From positions 496,001 to 560,000 of the forward strand of contig JADKGC010000002.1 in assembly GCA_016717205.1 (NCBI GenBank): a stretch of 64,000 nucleotides of DNA, written 5' to 3'. The translations under genes were made by a program, and so were the position numbers. Source of the DNA: Candidatus Flexifilum breve. Its GTDB lineage: Bacteria; Chloroflexota; Anaerolineae; Aggregatilineales; Phototrophicaceae. Shown here in pieces: positions 54,992 to 63,637 of the stretch. How positions within the stretch are numbered: the stretch's first letter is position 1; each line of letters begins with the position of its first letter. Below the pieces are notes generated by a model, which was not told the origin of the DNA, did not search any database, and was given only the letters and a program-made list of their open reading frames with translations.

Positions 54992-56722
54992 ATGACGATC
55001 CAGAACGGCGATGACCCGAAATGTGTCGATGAAGTCCGGCAGGTGCGGGCGCTCAACGGCGCAATCCGCGACGGACTGCGTAACCAGCAGGCCATTTTAG
55101 AGCGGCGCAGTGTCAGCGTCCCGGATAACGTGATCCAGAATCTCGTCAGTCTCGACGAACACCTCGAACGCCTGGAACACACGCTGCTCGACGAGCAGAC
55201 CGAGCTGGAACAACTCCGCGCCCTCACCGAAACTTCCGCGCTGATCAATTCGACGCTCGATCTCGATCAGGTGTTGGCGCAGGCGATGGACGAGATCATC
55301 AACCTGACGGGCGCGGGTCGTGGGTTCATCTTACTGCGGAACCGCGATACGGGCGAACTCGATTTTCATGTGGCGCGCGCCAGCGATGGCGACGAACGCC
55401 ACGACGTCAGCCGCATGATTCTGAATCAGGTCATCACCACCGGCGAACCACTGCTCACCGACAACGCCTCCAGCGACCCACGCGTGAACAAGAGCGAGAC
55501 CGTCGGCAAGTTCACGCTGCGTTCAATTCTGTGTGTGCCGCTCGTCTACCGGGAGCGCGTCACCGGGGCGATCTACGTCGATAACCGCTTCCGCGAGGCC
55601 GTCTTCACCCAGCGCGAGCTGAATCTACTCACGGCCTTCGCCAATCAGACCGCCGTCGCCATCCAGAACGCGATCCTGTTCGCGCAGGTGCAGACCACGC
55701 TCGTCGAAATCACGCGCATGAAGGAACTGATGGAGAACGTGTTCGCCTCCATCGCCAGCGGCGTGATCACCACCGATCAAGCCCATACGGTGACGACGTT
55801 CAACCGTGCCGCCGCGCAGATTTTCGCCGTGCCGACCGAAGCCGCCATCGGGCAGCCGCTCGAAAGTGTCTCACCGCACGTCGGCGAACTCGATCAGTAT
55901 TTGGACATCGCGCAGTCAGGTCGCAGCGCGGCGGTCGAACAGCAAACGTCAATCACCGGACGCGGCCCCGTTGATCTCAACTTCAAGGTCAGCCCGCTCA
56001 AAGACGGCCAGCAGAACACGGTCGGCGTCGCCGTGGTCGTCGACGACCTGACCGAGCAGCGCGAACGCGAACAGACGCTCGGCATGGCGCAGCGTTATCT
56101 GCCGCCAGGCATGGTCGAAAACATCCACGAGATCGCGGGGCTGGCGCTCGGCGGCGAACGGCGCGAGGTGACGTGCATGTTCGTATTCGTCGCCCCGTAC
56201 AGCATTTTCCCGGCTAACCTGCGCGCGCAGGGGATGATGGATGTGCTCAACGAGTTTCTGGAGACGGCGACCGACGCCATCCACGAGGGGCGCGGCATCA
56301 TCGATAAGTACATGGGCAACGAGATCATGGTGCTGTTCAACACGCAGTTGAACCCGCAGGATGATCACGCCCTCCGCGCCGTCAACACAGCGCTGGATAT
56401 GCGCGAGGGCTTCTTGCGGCTGTACGAACGCCTCGGCCTCGACCCGCAGCCGCACCTCTACCGCCTCGGCATGCATACCGGCGTCGCGACGCTCGGCAAT
56501 GTCGGCAGTTTGAACCGCCGCAACTTCACCGCCATCGGCGACGCGATCAATCTGAGTAAGCGCCTGCAAGAGAATGCCACCCCCGGCCAGATCATCGTCA
56601 GCGATGACGTGCTGCGGGCCATCGGCAGCGCGCCTGCGGACATTCAGGCCGCCGAACGCGGCTCAATTCAGGTGAAAGGGCGCAAGCAGTTGACCAGCAT
56701 TTATGAGGTATTCCGCGCATGA
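54992..56722 (+). CDS. GAF-PAS class III cyclase-homology protein, C2-like half (metal Asp lost)
   Basis: 576 residues: helical N-terminus, a linker ending LINSTLDLDQVL, GAF domain at about 95-240 (AGRGFILLRNRDTG, SILCVPLVYRERVTGAIYVDN), PAS-like domain at about 250-370, and a class III cyclase domain at about 380-575. Both metal-binding Asp are gone: the first lies in TCMFVFVAP (F399 at its place) and the second in DKYMGNEI (N443). The partner-side residues are kept: K439, T513 (NFTAIGD, the Thr of ATP-specific class IIIb enzymes), N520 and R524 (INLSKR). Alone it should be inactive. It precedes a paralogue with the opposite losses. Confidence 0.88.
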   Translation: MTIQNGDDPKCVDEVRQVRALNGAIRDGLRNQQAILERRSVSVPDNVIQNLVSLDEHLERLEHTLLDEQTELEQLRALTETSALINSTLDLDQVLAQAMDEIINLTGAGRGFILLRNRDTGELDFHVARASDGDERHDVSRMILNQVITTGEPLLTDNASSDPRVNKSETVGKFTLRSILCVPLVYRERVTGAIYVDNRFREAVFTQRELNLLTAFANQTAVAIQNAILFAQVQTTLVEITRMKELMENVFASIASGVITTDQAHTVTTFNRAAAQIFAVPTEAAIGQPLESVSPHVGELDQYLDIAQSGRSAAVEQQTSITGRGPVDLNFKVSPLKDGQQNTVGVAVVVDDLTEQREREQTLGMAQRYLPPGMVENIHEIAGLALGGERREVTCMFVFVAPYSIFPANLRAQGMMDVLNEFLETATDAIHEGRGIIDKYMGNEIMVLFNTQLNPQDDHALRAVNTALDMREGFLRLYERLGLDPQPHLYRLGMHTGVATLGNVGSLNRRNFTAIGDAINLSKRLQENATPGQIIVSDDVLRAIGSAPADIQAAERGSIQVKGRKQLTSIYEVFRA

Positions 56723-56754
56723 TTCGATTGGGTGCGGCTGACAGAAAACGAGAC

Positions 56755-56893
56755 ATGGGCGTGTTGTGCAATCCCCTCCCCTCTCCCACGCAAGGGGAGA
56801 GGGGAGGAGGCGCTGGCTCCCCTCTCGGGAGGGGTCGGAATGGTCTCTTTCGAGTCAATACATCGTGTGTAGGGACAAGGCCAGCCTTGTCCG
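56755..56893. repeat. Palindromes inside the cyclase operon
   Basis: CCCTCCCCTCTCCCACGCAA with its arm GGGGAGAGGGGAGG, and GGGACAAGGCCAGCCTTGTC near 56872. They fill the 199-base gap between the two cyclase genes. Confidence 0.7.
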
Positions 56894-56920
56894 CTTTGGG
56901 CGACAAGGGATCTCACAGCC

Positions 56921-58681
56921 ATGAGCGACACCGCCACTAACAACATGAATCCGCTCAAGCCCACGCAGAGCGGACAGGAGCAGCTCCGCCAGTTGAAGCA
57001 GGAAGTCGCGAAGTTAGACGATTTGCTGCGCGTGCAGCAAAGCACTCTGCGCCCGTATGCGGTCGGCTTGCCTGCCGACGCGCTGCGCAAAGCCAGCGGT
57101 ATGACTTCGAAGATGGAGAGCCTGACGCTGGATCTGCTCAACCGCCAAATCGAGCTGCGCCAACTGCGCGCGCTGGCGCAAACCACCGCGCTGATCAATT
57201 CCACGCTCGACACCGATGAAGTGCTCACGCAGGTGATGGACACGGTGATCCAGCTCACGGGCGCGGAACGCGGCTACATCATGCTGCGCGACCAACCCGG
57301 CGGGCAGATGGAATTCCGCATCGCGCGCGGCATCGATCAGGAACAGTTGCAGCGCGAAGACTTCATCATCAGCAACACGATCATCAACGAGGTGGCGAAC
57401 ACCGGGCAGCCCGTTCTGACCGATAACGCCCGCAGTGACCCGCGCTACCAGCAGCAGGAGAGCATCGTCGGCTACCAACTGCGCAGCATCCTCGCCGTGC
57501 CGCTCAAGGTGCAAAGCGAAGTGATCGGCGTGGTGTACTGTGATAACCGCGCGCTCACCGCCCTGTTCAAAGACTCCGAACTGAACATGCTCAAAGCCTT
57601 CGCGGATCAAGCCGCGGTCGCCATTCAGAATGCGCGTCTGTTCGAGGCGACCCGCGCCCAACTCGCTCAGATCAGCGCCGCGCGCGCCCTGATGGACAAC
57701 ATTTTCACGTCCATCGCCAGCGGCTTGATCACGCTGGACGGCGAGAACATCATCACGCTGTTCAACCCTGCTGCCGAAGCGATCACCCGCGTGGGCAGCG
57801 AACGCGCCATCGATATGTATCTGCATGAAGTGCTGCCGGGGCTGGCGGAACTGCTCGCCGACCAGTTGGAGCGCGTGCGCGCAAGCGGCGATGTCATCGC
57901 GCTGGAACTGGAAATCGCGCTGCGTGACCAGATCCGCGTGTGGAACGTGCACCTGAGTCCCCTGCGCGATCCCGCCGACGCGCGCGGCATCGCCCTCGTG
58001 CTCGACGACCTGACTGAGCAGAAGGAACGCGAATCGCAGTTGGCGCAGGTGCAGCGTTATCTGCCCTCCGCGCTGGTGGAGAACATGCGCAGCACCGATC
58101 TGTCGGTGCTGGCGGGGCAGGAGCGCGAAATCACGGTGCTGTTCGCCGATGTGCGCGGCTTCACCTCGTTCAGCGAACTGCTGGAACCCGAAGAGCTGAT
58201 GCAGATCATCAACGAGTATTTGAGCGTGGCCAGCGACGCGATCAACCTGTATGAAGGCGTGGTCGATAAATACCTCGGCGACGCGGTGACAGGCTTGTTC
58301 AACACACAGTTGAACCCGCAGGGCGATCATGCGGTGCGGGCGGTGCGCGCCGCCTTGAGCATGGTCTACGATGTGCTGGCGCTGCACGAAATCATGCCGG
58401 AAGACAGCCGCCTGTTTTACGGAATCGGCATTCATACCGGCATGGCTACACTCGGCAATGTGGGCGGGGAAGAACGGCAGGAATTTGCCGCCATCGGCGA
58501 CGCCGTCGAATTGAGCAAGCTGCTGCAGGAAAACGCCGGACGCGGCGAGATCATCATCAGCGAAGCGACCTTGCAATACGTCAAAGACGACTTTGAGTTC
58601 GAAGCGCTCACCCCGCACAAGACCAAAGGCCGCACCGACTTCACGGTCATGTATCGGTTGACGGGGCGCAAGAAGAAGTAA
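56921..58681 (+). CDS. GAF-PAS class III cyclase protein, C1-like half (metal Asp kept, Asn/Arg lost)
   Basis: 586 residues with the same layout as its upstream paralogue: helical N-terminus, GAF (about 110-255, GAERGYIMLRDQPGG), PAS-like (about 260-385) and cyclase domain (about 395-580). Both metal Asp are intact: ITVLFADVRGFT (D410) and DKYLGDAV (D454). The residues that bind the base and stabilise the transition state are replaced: A523 (EFAAIGD), E530 and L534 (VELSKLL). K450 remains. A homodimer would lack a complete site, while a heterodimer with the preceding protein would have exactly one. The basic tail GRKKK may be cytosolic. GAF domains would bind a regulatory ligand. Confidence 0.88.
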   Translation: MSDTATNNMNPLKPTQSGQEQLRQLKQEVAKLDDLLRVQQSTLRPYAVGLPADALRKASGMTSKMESLTLDLLNRQIELRQLRALAQTTALINSTLDTDEVLTQVMDTVIQLTGAERGYIMLRDQPGGQMEFRIARGIDQEQLQREDFIISNTIINEVANTGQPVLTDNARSDPRYQQQESIVGYQLRSILAVPLKVQSEVIGVVYCDNRALTALFKDSELNMLKAFADQAAVAIQNARLFEATRAQLAQISAARALMDNIFTSIASGLITLDGENIITLFNPAAEAITRVGSERAIDMYLHEVLPGLAELLADQLERVRASGDVIALELEIALRDQIRVWNVHLSPLRDPADARGIALVLDDLTEQKERESQLAQVQRYLPSALVENMRSTDLSVLAGQEREITVLFADVRGFTSFSELLEPEELMQIINEYLSVASDAINLYEGVVDKYLGDAVTGLFNTQLNPQGDHAVRAVRAALSMVYDVLALHEIMPEDSRLFYGIGIHTGMATLGNVGGEERQEFAAIGDAVELSKLLQENAGRGEIIISEATLQYVKDDFEFEALTPHKTKGRTDFTVMYRLTGRKKK

Positions 58682-58689
58682 GCAGTTCA

Positions 58690-59045
58690 CAGTGGATGGG
58701 TATTGGCCCCTCTCTCTGAATTCGGAGGCGTGAGGTTGGGGTTGAGAGCGGCGGACGCGATAAATCGCGTCCCTACGAGAAACACCGTCTTTGTGTAGGG
58801 ACGCAATTATGCAATTTAACTTATGAGTACGGAGATCCCGAATCTAGGGGAGGGGCAGTGTCCCCACCCGTTCAGGGGCGACCACATAGGGTCGCCCCTA
58901 CAGCCAATATCCGCGATCATTAGTTAAAGTGCATCATTGCGTCCGCAGTCTCCAAACAGACTTGACGCTCTTCTAGGCATCCTCGTCCCTAGCGTCATTT
59001 CTATCTCCCCCTCTCCGAACGGAGAGGGGGTCGGGGGGTGAGGCT
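58690..59045. repeat. Decayed palindrome cluster between cyclase and regulator genes
   Basis: TCTCTGAATTCGGAGGCGTG near 58707, GGACGCGATAAATCGCGTCC near 58754, a one-armed GTAGGGACGCAATTATGC, and GGGGCGACCACATAGGGTCG near 58874. No gene was seen. Confidence 0.65.
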
Positions 59046-59078
59046 GATGGTTGTAAAAATCCAAACGGAGTTAAGTTC

Positions 59079-59768
59079 ATGAGCGGAGCAGTCACCCTCA
59101 TTGTTGACGACGAAGTGCAAATTCGCCGTTTTTTGCGCATTAGCTTAGAGGCGAACGGCTACACCGTGCATGAAGTCGAAAGCGGCAAGGAGGCGCTCAA
59201 CGAAGCGGGCATTTTGCGCCCCGACCTGATCATCCTCGATTTGGGGCTGCCGGACATGGACGGCCTTGAAGTGCTGCGCCGCCTGCGCGAATGGACGAAA
59301 ACCCCCGTGATCGTGCTGTCGGTGAAGGGGCAGGATCACGTCAAGATCGCGGCGCTCGACGCGGGCGCGGACGATTACGTGACCAAGCCGTTCAGCGTGC
59401 AGGAACTACTGGCGCGGCTGCGCGTCGCGCTGCGCCATGCTCACCCGGAAACGGACGAATCGCCGGTGTTTCAGGCGGGCGATGTGAGCGTCGACTTCAC
59501 GCGGCGGCTGGTCGCAAAGGGCGGCGAACCGGTCAAGCTCACGCCGACCGAGTATGCGCTGCTGCGCCTGATGATCCAGAATGTCGGCAAGGTACTCACG
59601 CACAAGCAGATTTTGCGCGAAGTATGGGGCAAAGAATACGAAGAGGAAGTCCACTACCTGCGCGTGTATATGACCCAGCTCCGCCAGAAGCTGGAAGCCG
59701 ACCCGGCGCGCCCCGAACTATTGATCACTGAGCCGGGCGTGGGCTATCGCTTAGTGGCGAAGGCGTAG
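59079..59768 (+). CDS. OmpR/KdpE-type response regulator
   Basis: 229 residues. Receiver domain with acidic pocket (LIVDDE), phosphoacceptor Asp in LIILDLGLPDMDG (about D54), switch Ser/Thr in VIVLSVKGQ, and Lys in DDYVTKPFSV. The winged-helix output is at about 135-228 (LTPTEYALLRLMIQNVGKVLTHKQ... ending EPGVGYRLVAKA). Closest in layout to KdpE, but no sensor kinase or kdp genes are present, so it is an orphan. The last 20 codons are duplicated at 60290-60349. Confidence 0.88.
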   Translation: MSGAVTLIVDDEVQIRRFLRISLEANGYTVHEVESGKEALNEAGILRPDLIILDLGLPDMDGLEVLRRLREWTKTPVIVLSVKGQDHVKIAALDAGADDYVTKPFSVQELLARLRVALRHAHPETDESPVFQAGDVSVDFTRRLVAKGGEPVKLTPTEYALLRLMIQNVGKVLTHKQILREVWGKEYEEEVHYLRVYMTQLRQKLEADPARPELLITEPGVGYRLVAKA

Positions 59769-59773
59769 GGGTA

Positions 59774-60268
59774 ATGATGGTTAGTCCGCTTCGGTGGGGC
59801 TGCCTCCTGTGGATAATGATTTTCAGCGCCGTCGCTGCGGCGTTTTACGCAACGACGCTAAAGGAGCAAGGAAGCACTGACACGGCTGCGCCCTATTTTG
59901 CGCTTGAGAACGATACAATTCTGTACGATGCCGTGTCTACGCTCGATAACTGCAATTACATCATCGTCGGGACTGTCCACACGCTTGATGGGACTCCCTT
60001 CACAGATTTCATCGTGAACATTCATATGGTACTTGATGAAGTCGAACCCCCGCCAGATAGTTTTGCATCGCCGGAATTTTGGACAGCCAGACCCGACGAT
60101 CCGAGTGATCCGTCAAACTGGGGCTTTTTTCTGGTCAACTGGCAAATTCCCTATGAGATCTGGCTAACTGACCTTCGAGGCGGAACCGTGCTGTCGGATC
60201 GCATTTATGTCCTAGAACGGGATTGTGATCAGAACCGCGCAACCCTCAATTTCGTGCAAATACGCTAG
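59774..60268 (+). CDS. Hypothetical membrane-anchored or secreted protein
   Basis: 164 residues. One N-terminal hydrophobic segment (WGCLLWIMIFSAVAAAFYAT) may be an uncleaved signal anchor; the remainder is extracytoplasmic with a beta-rich look (CNYIIVGTVHTLDGTPFTDF) and Cys residues at about 54 and near the end. No family was recognised. It lies between the response regulator and a repeat of that gene's 3' end, so it may have been inserted there. Confidence 0.6.
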   Translation: MMVSPLRWGCLLWIMIFSAVAAAFYATTLKEQGSTDTAAPYFALENDTILYDAVSTLDNCNYIIVGTVHTLDGTPFTDFIVNIHMVLDEVEPPPDSFASPEFWTARPDDPSDPSNWGFFLVNWQIPYEIWLTDLRGGTVLSDRIYVLERDCDQNRATLNFVQIR

Positions 60269-60289
60269 CGGATAGATTTCTCGCTGATA

Positions 60290-60349
60290 CGCCCTGAACT
60301 GCTGATCACCGAACCGGGCGTGGGCTATCGCTTGGTGGCGAAGGCGTAA
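60290..60349 (+). pseudogene. Remnant 3' end of a response-regulator gene
   Basis: Encodes RPELLITEPGVGYRLVAKA and a stop, the same 19 residues as the end of the regulator at 59709-59768, but with seven nucleotide differences, all synonymous or in the stop codon. The remnant has no upstream domain. It looks like the tail of a diverged paralogue or of the original gene. Confidence 0.75.
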
Positions 60350-60466
60350 GACGGCAAGTTTCTCCCCTATCACTCTACAGGTGCTTCATCGCCGCCGCTG
60401 TGATTTGCGCGCGGAATCAAAGGGCAGCGGGATCGCCTGCCCTTTCCAAATCAGCCTGCGCCGCGT

Positions 60467-60769
60467 TTAGCGCCGCCGCCCAATGCCAAGCAGCTGCCCG
60501 ATGAACAGCAGCACAATCGCGCCGATCACCGCGATCACGAAGTTGATGAGCACGCGCTCAATGCCGCCGCTGGCCGCATTCGGTGCCAGCCCGACCAACC
60601 CGGCGACGAAACCGCCCACGGTCGCGCCGATCAAACCGAGGATCACGTCCATCATGAATGGCGAGTCCTTACGCCCCATCAACTGCCGCGCCAACCCACC
60701 TGCCAGCGCGCCCACGATGATCCAGCCAATGCACAAAATCGGATTCAGGGTTAACCACTCAAAGTTCAT
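60467..60769 (-). CDS. GlsB/YeaQ/YmgE-family stress membrane protein
   Basis: About 100 residues from the ATG at 60769 with GGGAGGGC six bases upstream. Three hydrophobic helices: ILCIGWIIVGALAGGLARQL, MMDVILGLIGATVGGFVAGL and VIAVIGAIVLLFIGQLLGI. The GWIIVGALAGGLA... and MDVILGLIGA elements identify the transglycosylase-associated (YeaQ) family of small stress-linked membrane proteins. Confidence 0.88.
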   Translation of the reverse strand: MNFEWLTLNPILCIGWIIVGALAGGLARQLMGRKDSPFMMDVILGLIGATVGGFVAGLVGLAPNAASGGIERVLINFVIAVIGAIVLLFIGQLLGIGRRR

Positions 60770-60845
60770 AATTTGCCCTCCCGGCCTCAAAGCCTGCACA
60801 CCTTCATCATAGATAAATTACGTAAAGAGGGCAAATGAGTTGCGG

Positions 60846-61229
60846 CTACACCCGTAGAATCTGACCGATGCCGATGTCATGCCCGTCGAGGTCGCGCACG
60901 CCGAACTCCTTGACGCCATACGGTTTGAGGCTCAGCTCGTAGTCGATGATCGCGCCGCTCGCCTGATATTCCGCGTAGAGGGCGTCAACATCGTCGACCC
61001 ACAGGTAGAAATTCCACGTGCCCTTCACGACCTGCCAGTAGGGCTTGATGTCCGCCCCATCCGCCAGCGCCAGCATCACGGCGAGGCCATCGCGCCGCGC
61101 GATGCAAAAATAGGGTGGGTCGCCGTAGAAGGTGCAGTCCTTGAACCCGAGCTTATCGGCATAGTAGTTGGCGGCGGCGCGCACATCACGCACCAGCACC
61201 ACCGGGGCGCTGCCCGTCAGTTTGGGCAT
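60846..61229 (-). CDS. VOC-superfamily (glyoxalase/bleomycin-resistance-like) protein
   Basis: 127 residues. APVVLVRDVRAAANYYADKLGF is the standard VOC start, with NFYLWVDDVDALYAEYQASG and FGVRDLDGHDIGIGQ (metal or closing strand). A single VOC module, so it probably dimerises. Substrate unknown. Confidence 0.85.
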   Translation of the reverse strand: MPKLTGSAPVVLVRDVRAAANYYADKLGFKDCTFYGDPPYFCIARRDGLAVMLALADGADIKPYWQVVKGTWNFYLWVDDVDALYAEYQASGAIIDYELSLKPYGVKEFGVRDLDGHDIGIGQILRV

Positions 61230-61278
61230 GGGGGATCCTTTTCAATTGTCCGATTGGATTTGTGCTCAATGTGCTGCC

Positions 61279-61416
61279 GAGGACAAACTGTGAAGCGCAG
61301 ATTTGTGGGAAAACGTACTGTGTAGGGACGCGCAACAGCGCGTCCGTTTTGCATCTAAATTGGCGGACGCCCCGTTGGGCGTCCCTACAATTCCATCGAT
61401 TGTTGAATGTGTCTGC
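61279..61416 (-). repeat. Twin-hairpin element, diverged copy 3 (reversed)
   Basis: Reverse orientation relative to 4884-5060: GAGGACAAACTGTGAAGCGC, then GGGACGCGCAACAGCGCGTC, CGTTTTGCATCTAAATTGGC, GGACGCCCCGTTGGGCGTCC and CGATTGTTGAATGTGTC. Shorter by about 40 bp because the CCGGTTCGAGGGG segment is missing. Confidence 0.7.
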
Positions 61417-61462
61417 TCCCCTCTCCGAAAAGAGGAGAGGGGCTGGGGGTGAGGTTAGAAAA

Positions 61463-63364
61463 TTAACTCACCAGCCGTTCCCACTCTTCCATCGCGGCTT
61501 GCAGATCGGCTTCGGCCTGCGTGTATTCCGCGCCGAGCTTGGAGACACGCCCGGCATCACCGCCCGCGCTGGCATCGGCAATCGCCGCGCCGATCTCCTC
61601 GACTTTGCCTTCGAGTTCCAGAATTTGCGCCTCGACTTCTTCGATGCGCTTTTGCAATTGGTACGGGTTAAGGCCAAACTTCTTCTCGCCCGCCTTGATC
61701 CCGTTGACGACGGGTTTGGCGGCAGCGCGGGCGGCTTCGGCCTGCGCGGCGGCGGCCAAACGCGCCTTCTCACGAGCGGCGAGATAGTCGGCGTACGTCC
61801 CCTCGAACACGTCGAGTTGACCGGGCGTGATCGTCCAGATTTGCGTCGCCAGCGCGTCGATCAGGTAGCGGTCATGGCTGACGAGCAGAATGGTACCGGG
61901 GAAGTCCGCCAGCACGTTCTGCAAGATTTCCTGACTGGCAATATCGAGGTGATTGGTCGGCTCGTCGAGCAGCAGGAAATTCGCGCCCGCTAAGGCCAGC
62001 TTCGCCAACGCGACGCGCCCGCGTTCGCCACCGGAGAGCGTGTTGATCGGGCGGAACACGTCATCACCGCGGAACAGGAACTGCCCGAGGTAATTGCGCG
62101 CCTCGCTGATCGGCATGGCTTTGACCGTCTGGATCTCGTCGAGGATGCTGTTGTTCTCGTTGAGCAGTTCGTGCGCCTGCGCAAAGTAGCCGATTTTGAC
62201 GTTCGCGCCGACGATCACCGCGCCGTGCTGCGGCTGCAAGTCGCCGATCACGGTTTTGACGAACGTGCTCTTGCCCACACCGTTCGCACCGATCAAGGCC
62301 GCTACTTCGCCGCGCCGCAGGAATATATCCGGCGACTGGAACAGCGTGCGATCCGGGTAGCCCACGGCGAGATTTTTGCTCGCCAGCACGCGGTCGCCGC
62401 TGCGGGCGACACCACCCAAGCGCAGGCTCATCGACTGGCGGCGGTGCGGACGCGTCATCAGACCGCCTTCGCGCCTGAGGCGTTCAAGGCGCGTGCGCCG
62501 TCCCTGCGCCTGCTTGGTGTTCTGCCCGGCGAGGTTGCGCCGAATATAGTCGGTCTCTTTGGCGATGAATTCCTGCTGCGCCTCGTACTCTTTGAGCATG
62601 CGCTCGTGGCGTTCATCGCGCTGCGTGACGTAGGCGCTGTAGTTGCCGCGGTAGCTTTCCAGTGAACCGAAGTCAAGCTCCCAGATGGTTTGCGCCACCG
62701 CATCCATGAAATAGCGGTCGTGGCTGACGACGATCACCGCGCCGGGAAACTCGTTCAGGAAGCCTTCCAGCCATTCGACCGCGTCGATGTCGAGGTGGTT
62801 GGTCGGCTCGTCCAGCGCCAGCAGATCCGGCTGTTCGAGCAGCAGGCGACCGAGCAGCACGCGCGTCTTTTGCCCGCCGGACAGGTGATCGATGCGGCGC
62901 TCATAGTCTTCCGGCTTGAAGCTCAGGCCGTGCAGCACAGTCTTGATGCGCTGTTCGTAGTTGTAGCCGCCCGCCGCTTCGAACTGCTCTTGCAGTTCGC
63001 CGTAGCGCCCGAGCACCGCGTCATGCTGCGTCGGGTCAGCCAGCGCCTGCTCCAGCGCCGTGAGATCGGCTTCCATCTGGCGCAGATCAGCGAAGGCGGC
63101 CAGCATCTCCGCGTAGATGGTGTGATCGCCGTAGATTTCGGGGCGCTGCGGCAGCCAGCCAATCTTCAGCTTCTTGACGCGGTTGACCGTGCCTTCGCTC
63201 GGCGTATCCAGGCCAATCAGGATGGAGAGCAGCGTGGTTTTGCCCGCGCCGTTGGGGCCAACCAGCGCGATACGCGCCTTGTGCGGCACGTCGACATTCA
63301 CACCGGAGAAAATCTCGTCCGGACCAAATTCTTTTGCCAGATGATGGGCAGTCAGTAGGGACAT
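61463..63364 (-). CDS. ABC-F family ATPase
   Basis: 633 residues, two soluble ABC domains without membrane helices. Domain 1: GPNGAGKTT, LSGGQKTRVLL, LALDEPTNHLD. Between them is the ABC-F linker with the TDYIRRNLAGQNTKQAQGRR stretch, and domain 2: GANGVGKST, LSGGERGRVALA, LLLDEPTNHLD. A C-terminal coiled coil follows at about 560-633 (LQKRIEEVEAQILELEGKVE), as in Uup-type members. Acts on the ribosome E site or in tolerance; it does not transport. Confidence 0.92.
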   Translation of the reverse strand: MSLLTAHHLAKEFGPDEIFSGVNVDVPHKARIALVGPNGAGKTTLLSILIGLDTPSEGTVNRVKKLKIGWLPQRPEIYGDHTIYAEMLAAFADLRQMEADLTALEQALADPTQHDAVLGRYGELQEQFEAAGGYNYEQRIKTVLHGLSFKPEDYERRIDHLSGGQKTRVLLGRLLLEQPDLLALDEPTNHLDIDAVEWLEGFLNEFPGAVIVVSHDRYFMDAVAQTIWELDFGSLESYRGNYSAYVTQRDERHERMLKEYEAQQEFIAKETDYIRRNLAGQNTKQAQGRRTRLERLRREGGLMTRPHRRQSMSLRLGGVARSGDRVLASKNLAVGYPDRTLFQSPDIFLRRGEVAALIGANGVGKSTFVKTVIGDLQPQHGAVIVGANVKIGYFAQAHELLNENNSILDEIQTVKAMPISEARNYLGQFLFRGDDVFRPINTLSGGERGRVALAKLALAGANFLLLDEPTNHLDIASQEILQNVLADFPGTILLVSHDRYLIDALATQIWTITPGQLDVFEGTYADYLAAREKARLAAAAQAEAARAAAKPVVNGIKAGEKKFGLNPYQLQKRIEEVEAQILELEGKVEEIGAAIADASAGGDAGRVSKLGAEYTQAEADLQAAMEEWERLVS

Positions 63365-63412
63365 CTCAGCCTCGTACGTAGTCAGGCTGATTATAGCAGA
63401 AGGGCGTTTGGA

Positions 63413-63636
63413 GTTGACAGTTCACAGTGAACAGTTGACAGTCAAAACACGGCGGGACAGATCGCGGGATCTGTCCCGCCGACTTAGCTGGGTGATTGTG
63501 TGTTAGATCATGCTTGCACAATCGGTTGTTTTCGCTTGTGTAGGGGCGCACGGCCGTGCGCCCCTACGAGAGAATTGGCATGGTCTCTTATCGTTCACGG
63601 TTTTTCACTGTGAACTGACCACTGTCAACTGTGAAC
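63413..63636. repeat. Composite element with TTGACAGTTCACAG-type inverted ends
   Basis: Left end TTGACAGTTCACAGTGAACA (about 63414), right end CACTGTGAACTGACCACTG and GTCAACTGTGAAC (about 63606-63636), in inverse orientation. Inside are hairpins GGCGGGACAGAT / ATCTGTCCCGCC (63451-63480) and GGGGCGCACGGCCGTGCGCC (about 63543). No gene. Confidence 0.7.
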
Positions 63637-63637
63637 T

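Noticed and set aside
54992..56722. Loss of cyclase metal residues as a sequencing error
   Set aside because: The frame is continuous and flanking motifs align; two separate Asp codons would both need substitution errors.
57014..58690. 558-codon open frame antisense to the second cyclase gene
   Set aside because: Arises from codon bias of the cyclase gene; sequence is His/Gln/Arg-rich without domains.
58865..59040. Small RNA gene downstream of the cyclase pair
   Set aside because: Only decayed palindromes were visible, with no promoter-terminator pair to support a transcript.
59079..59768. Naming the response regulator kdpE
   Set aside because: Layout is KdpE-like, but no kdpFABC or KdpD sensor is in the window, so the symbol would overstate the evidence.
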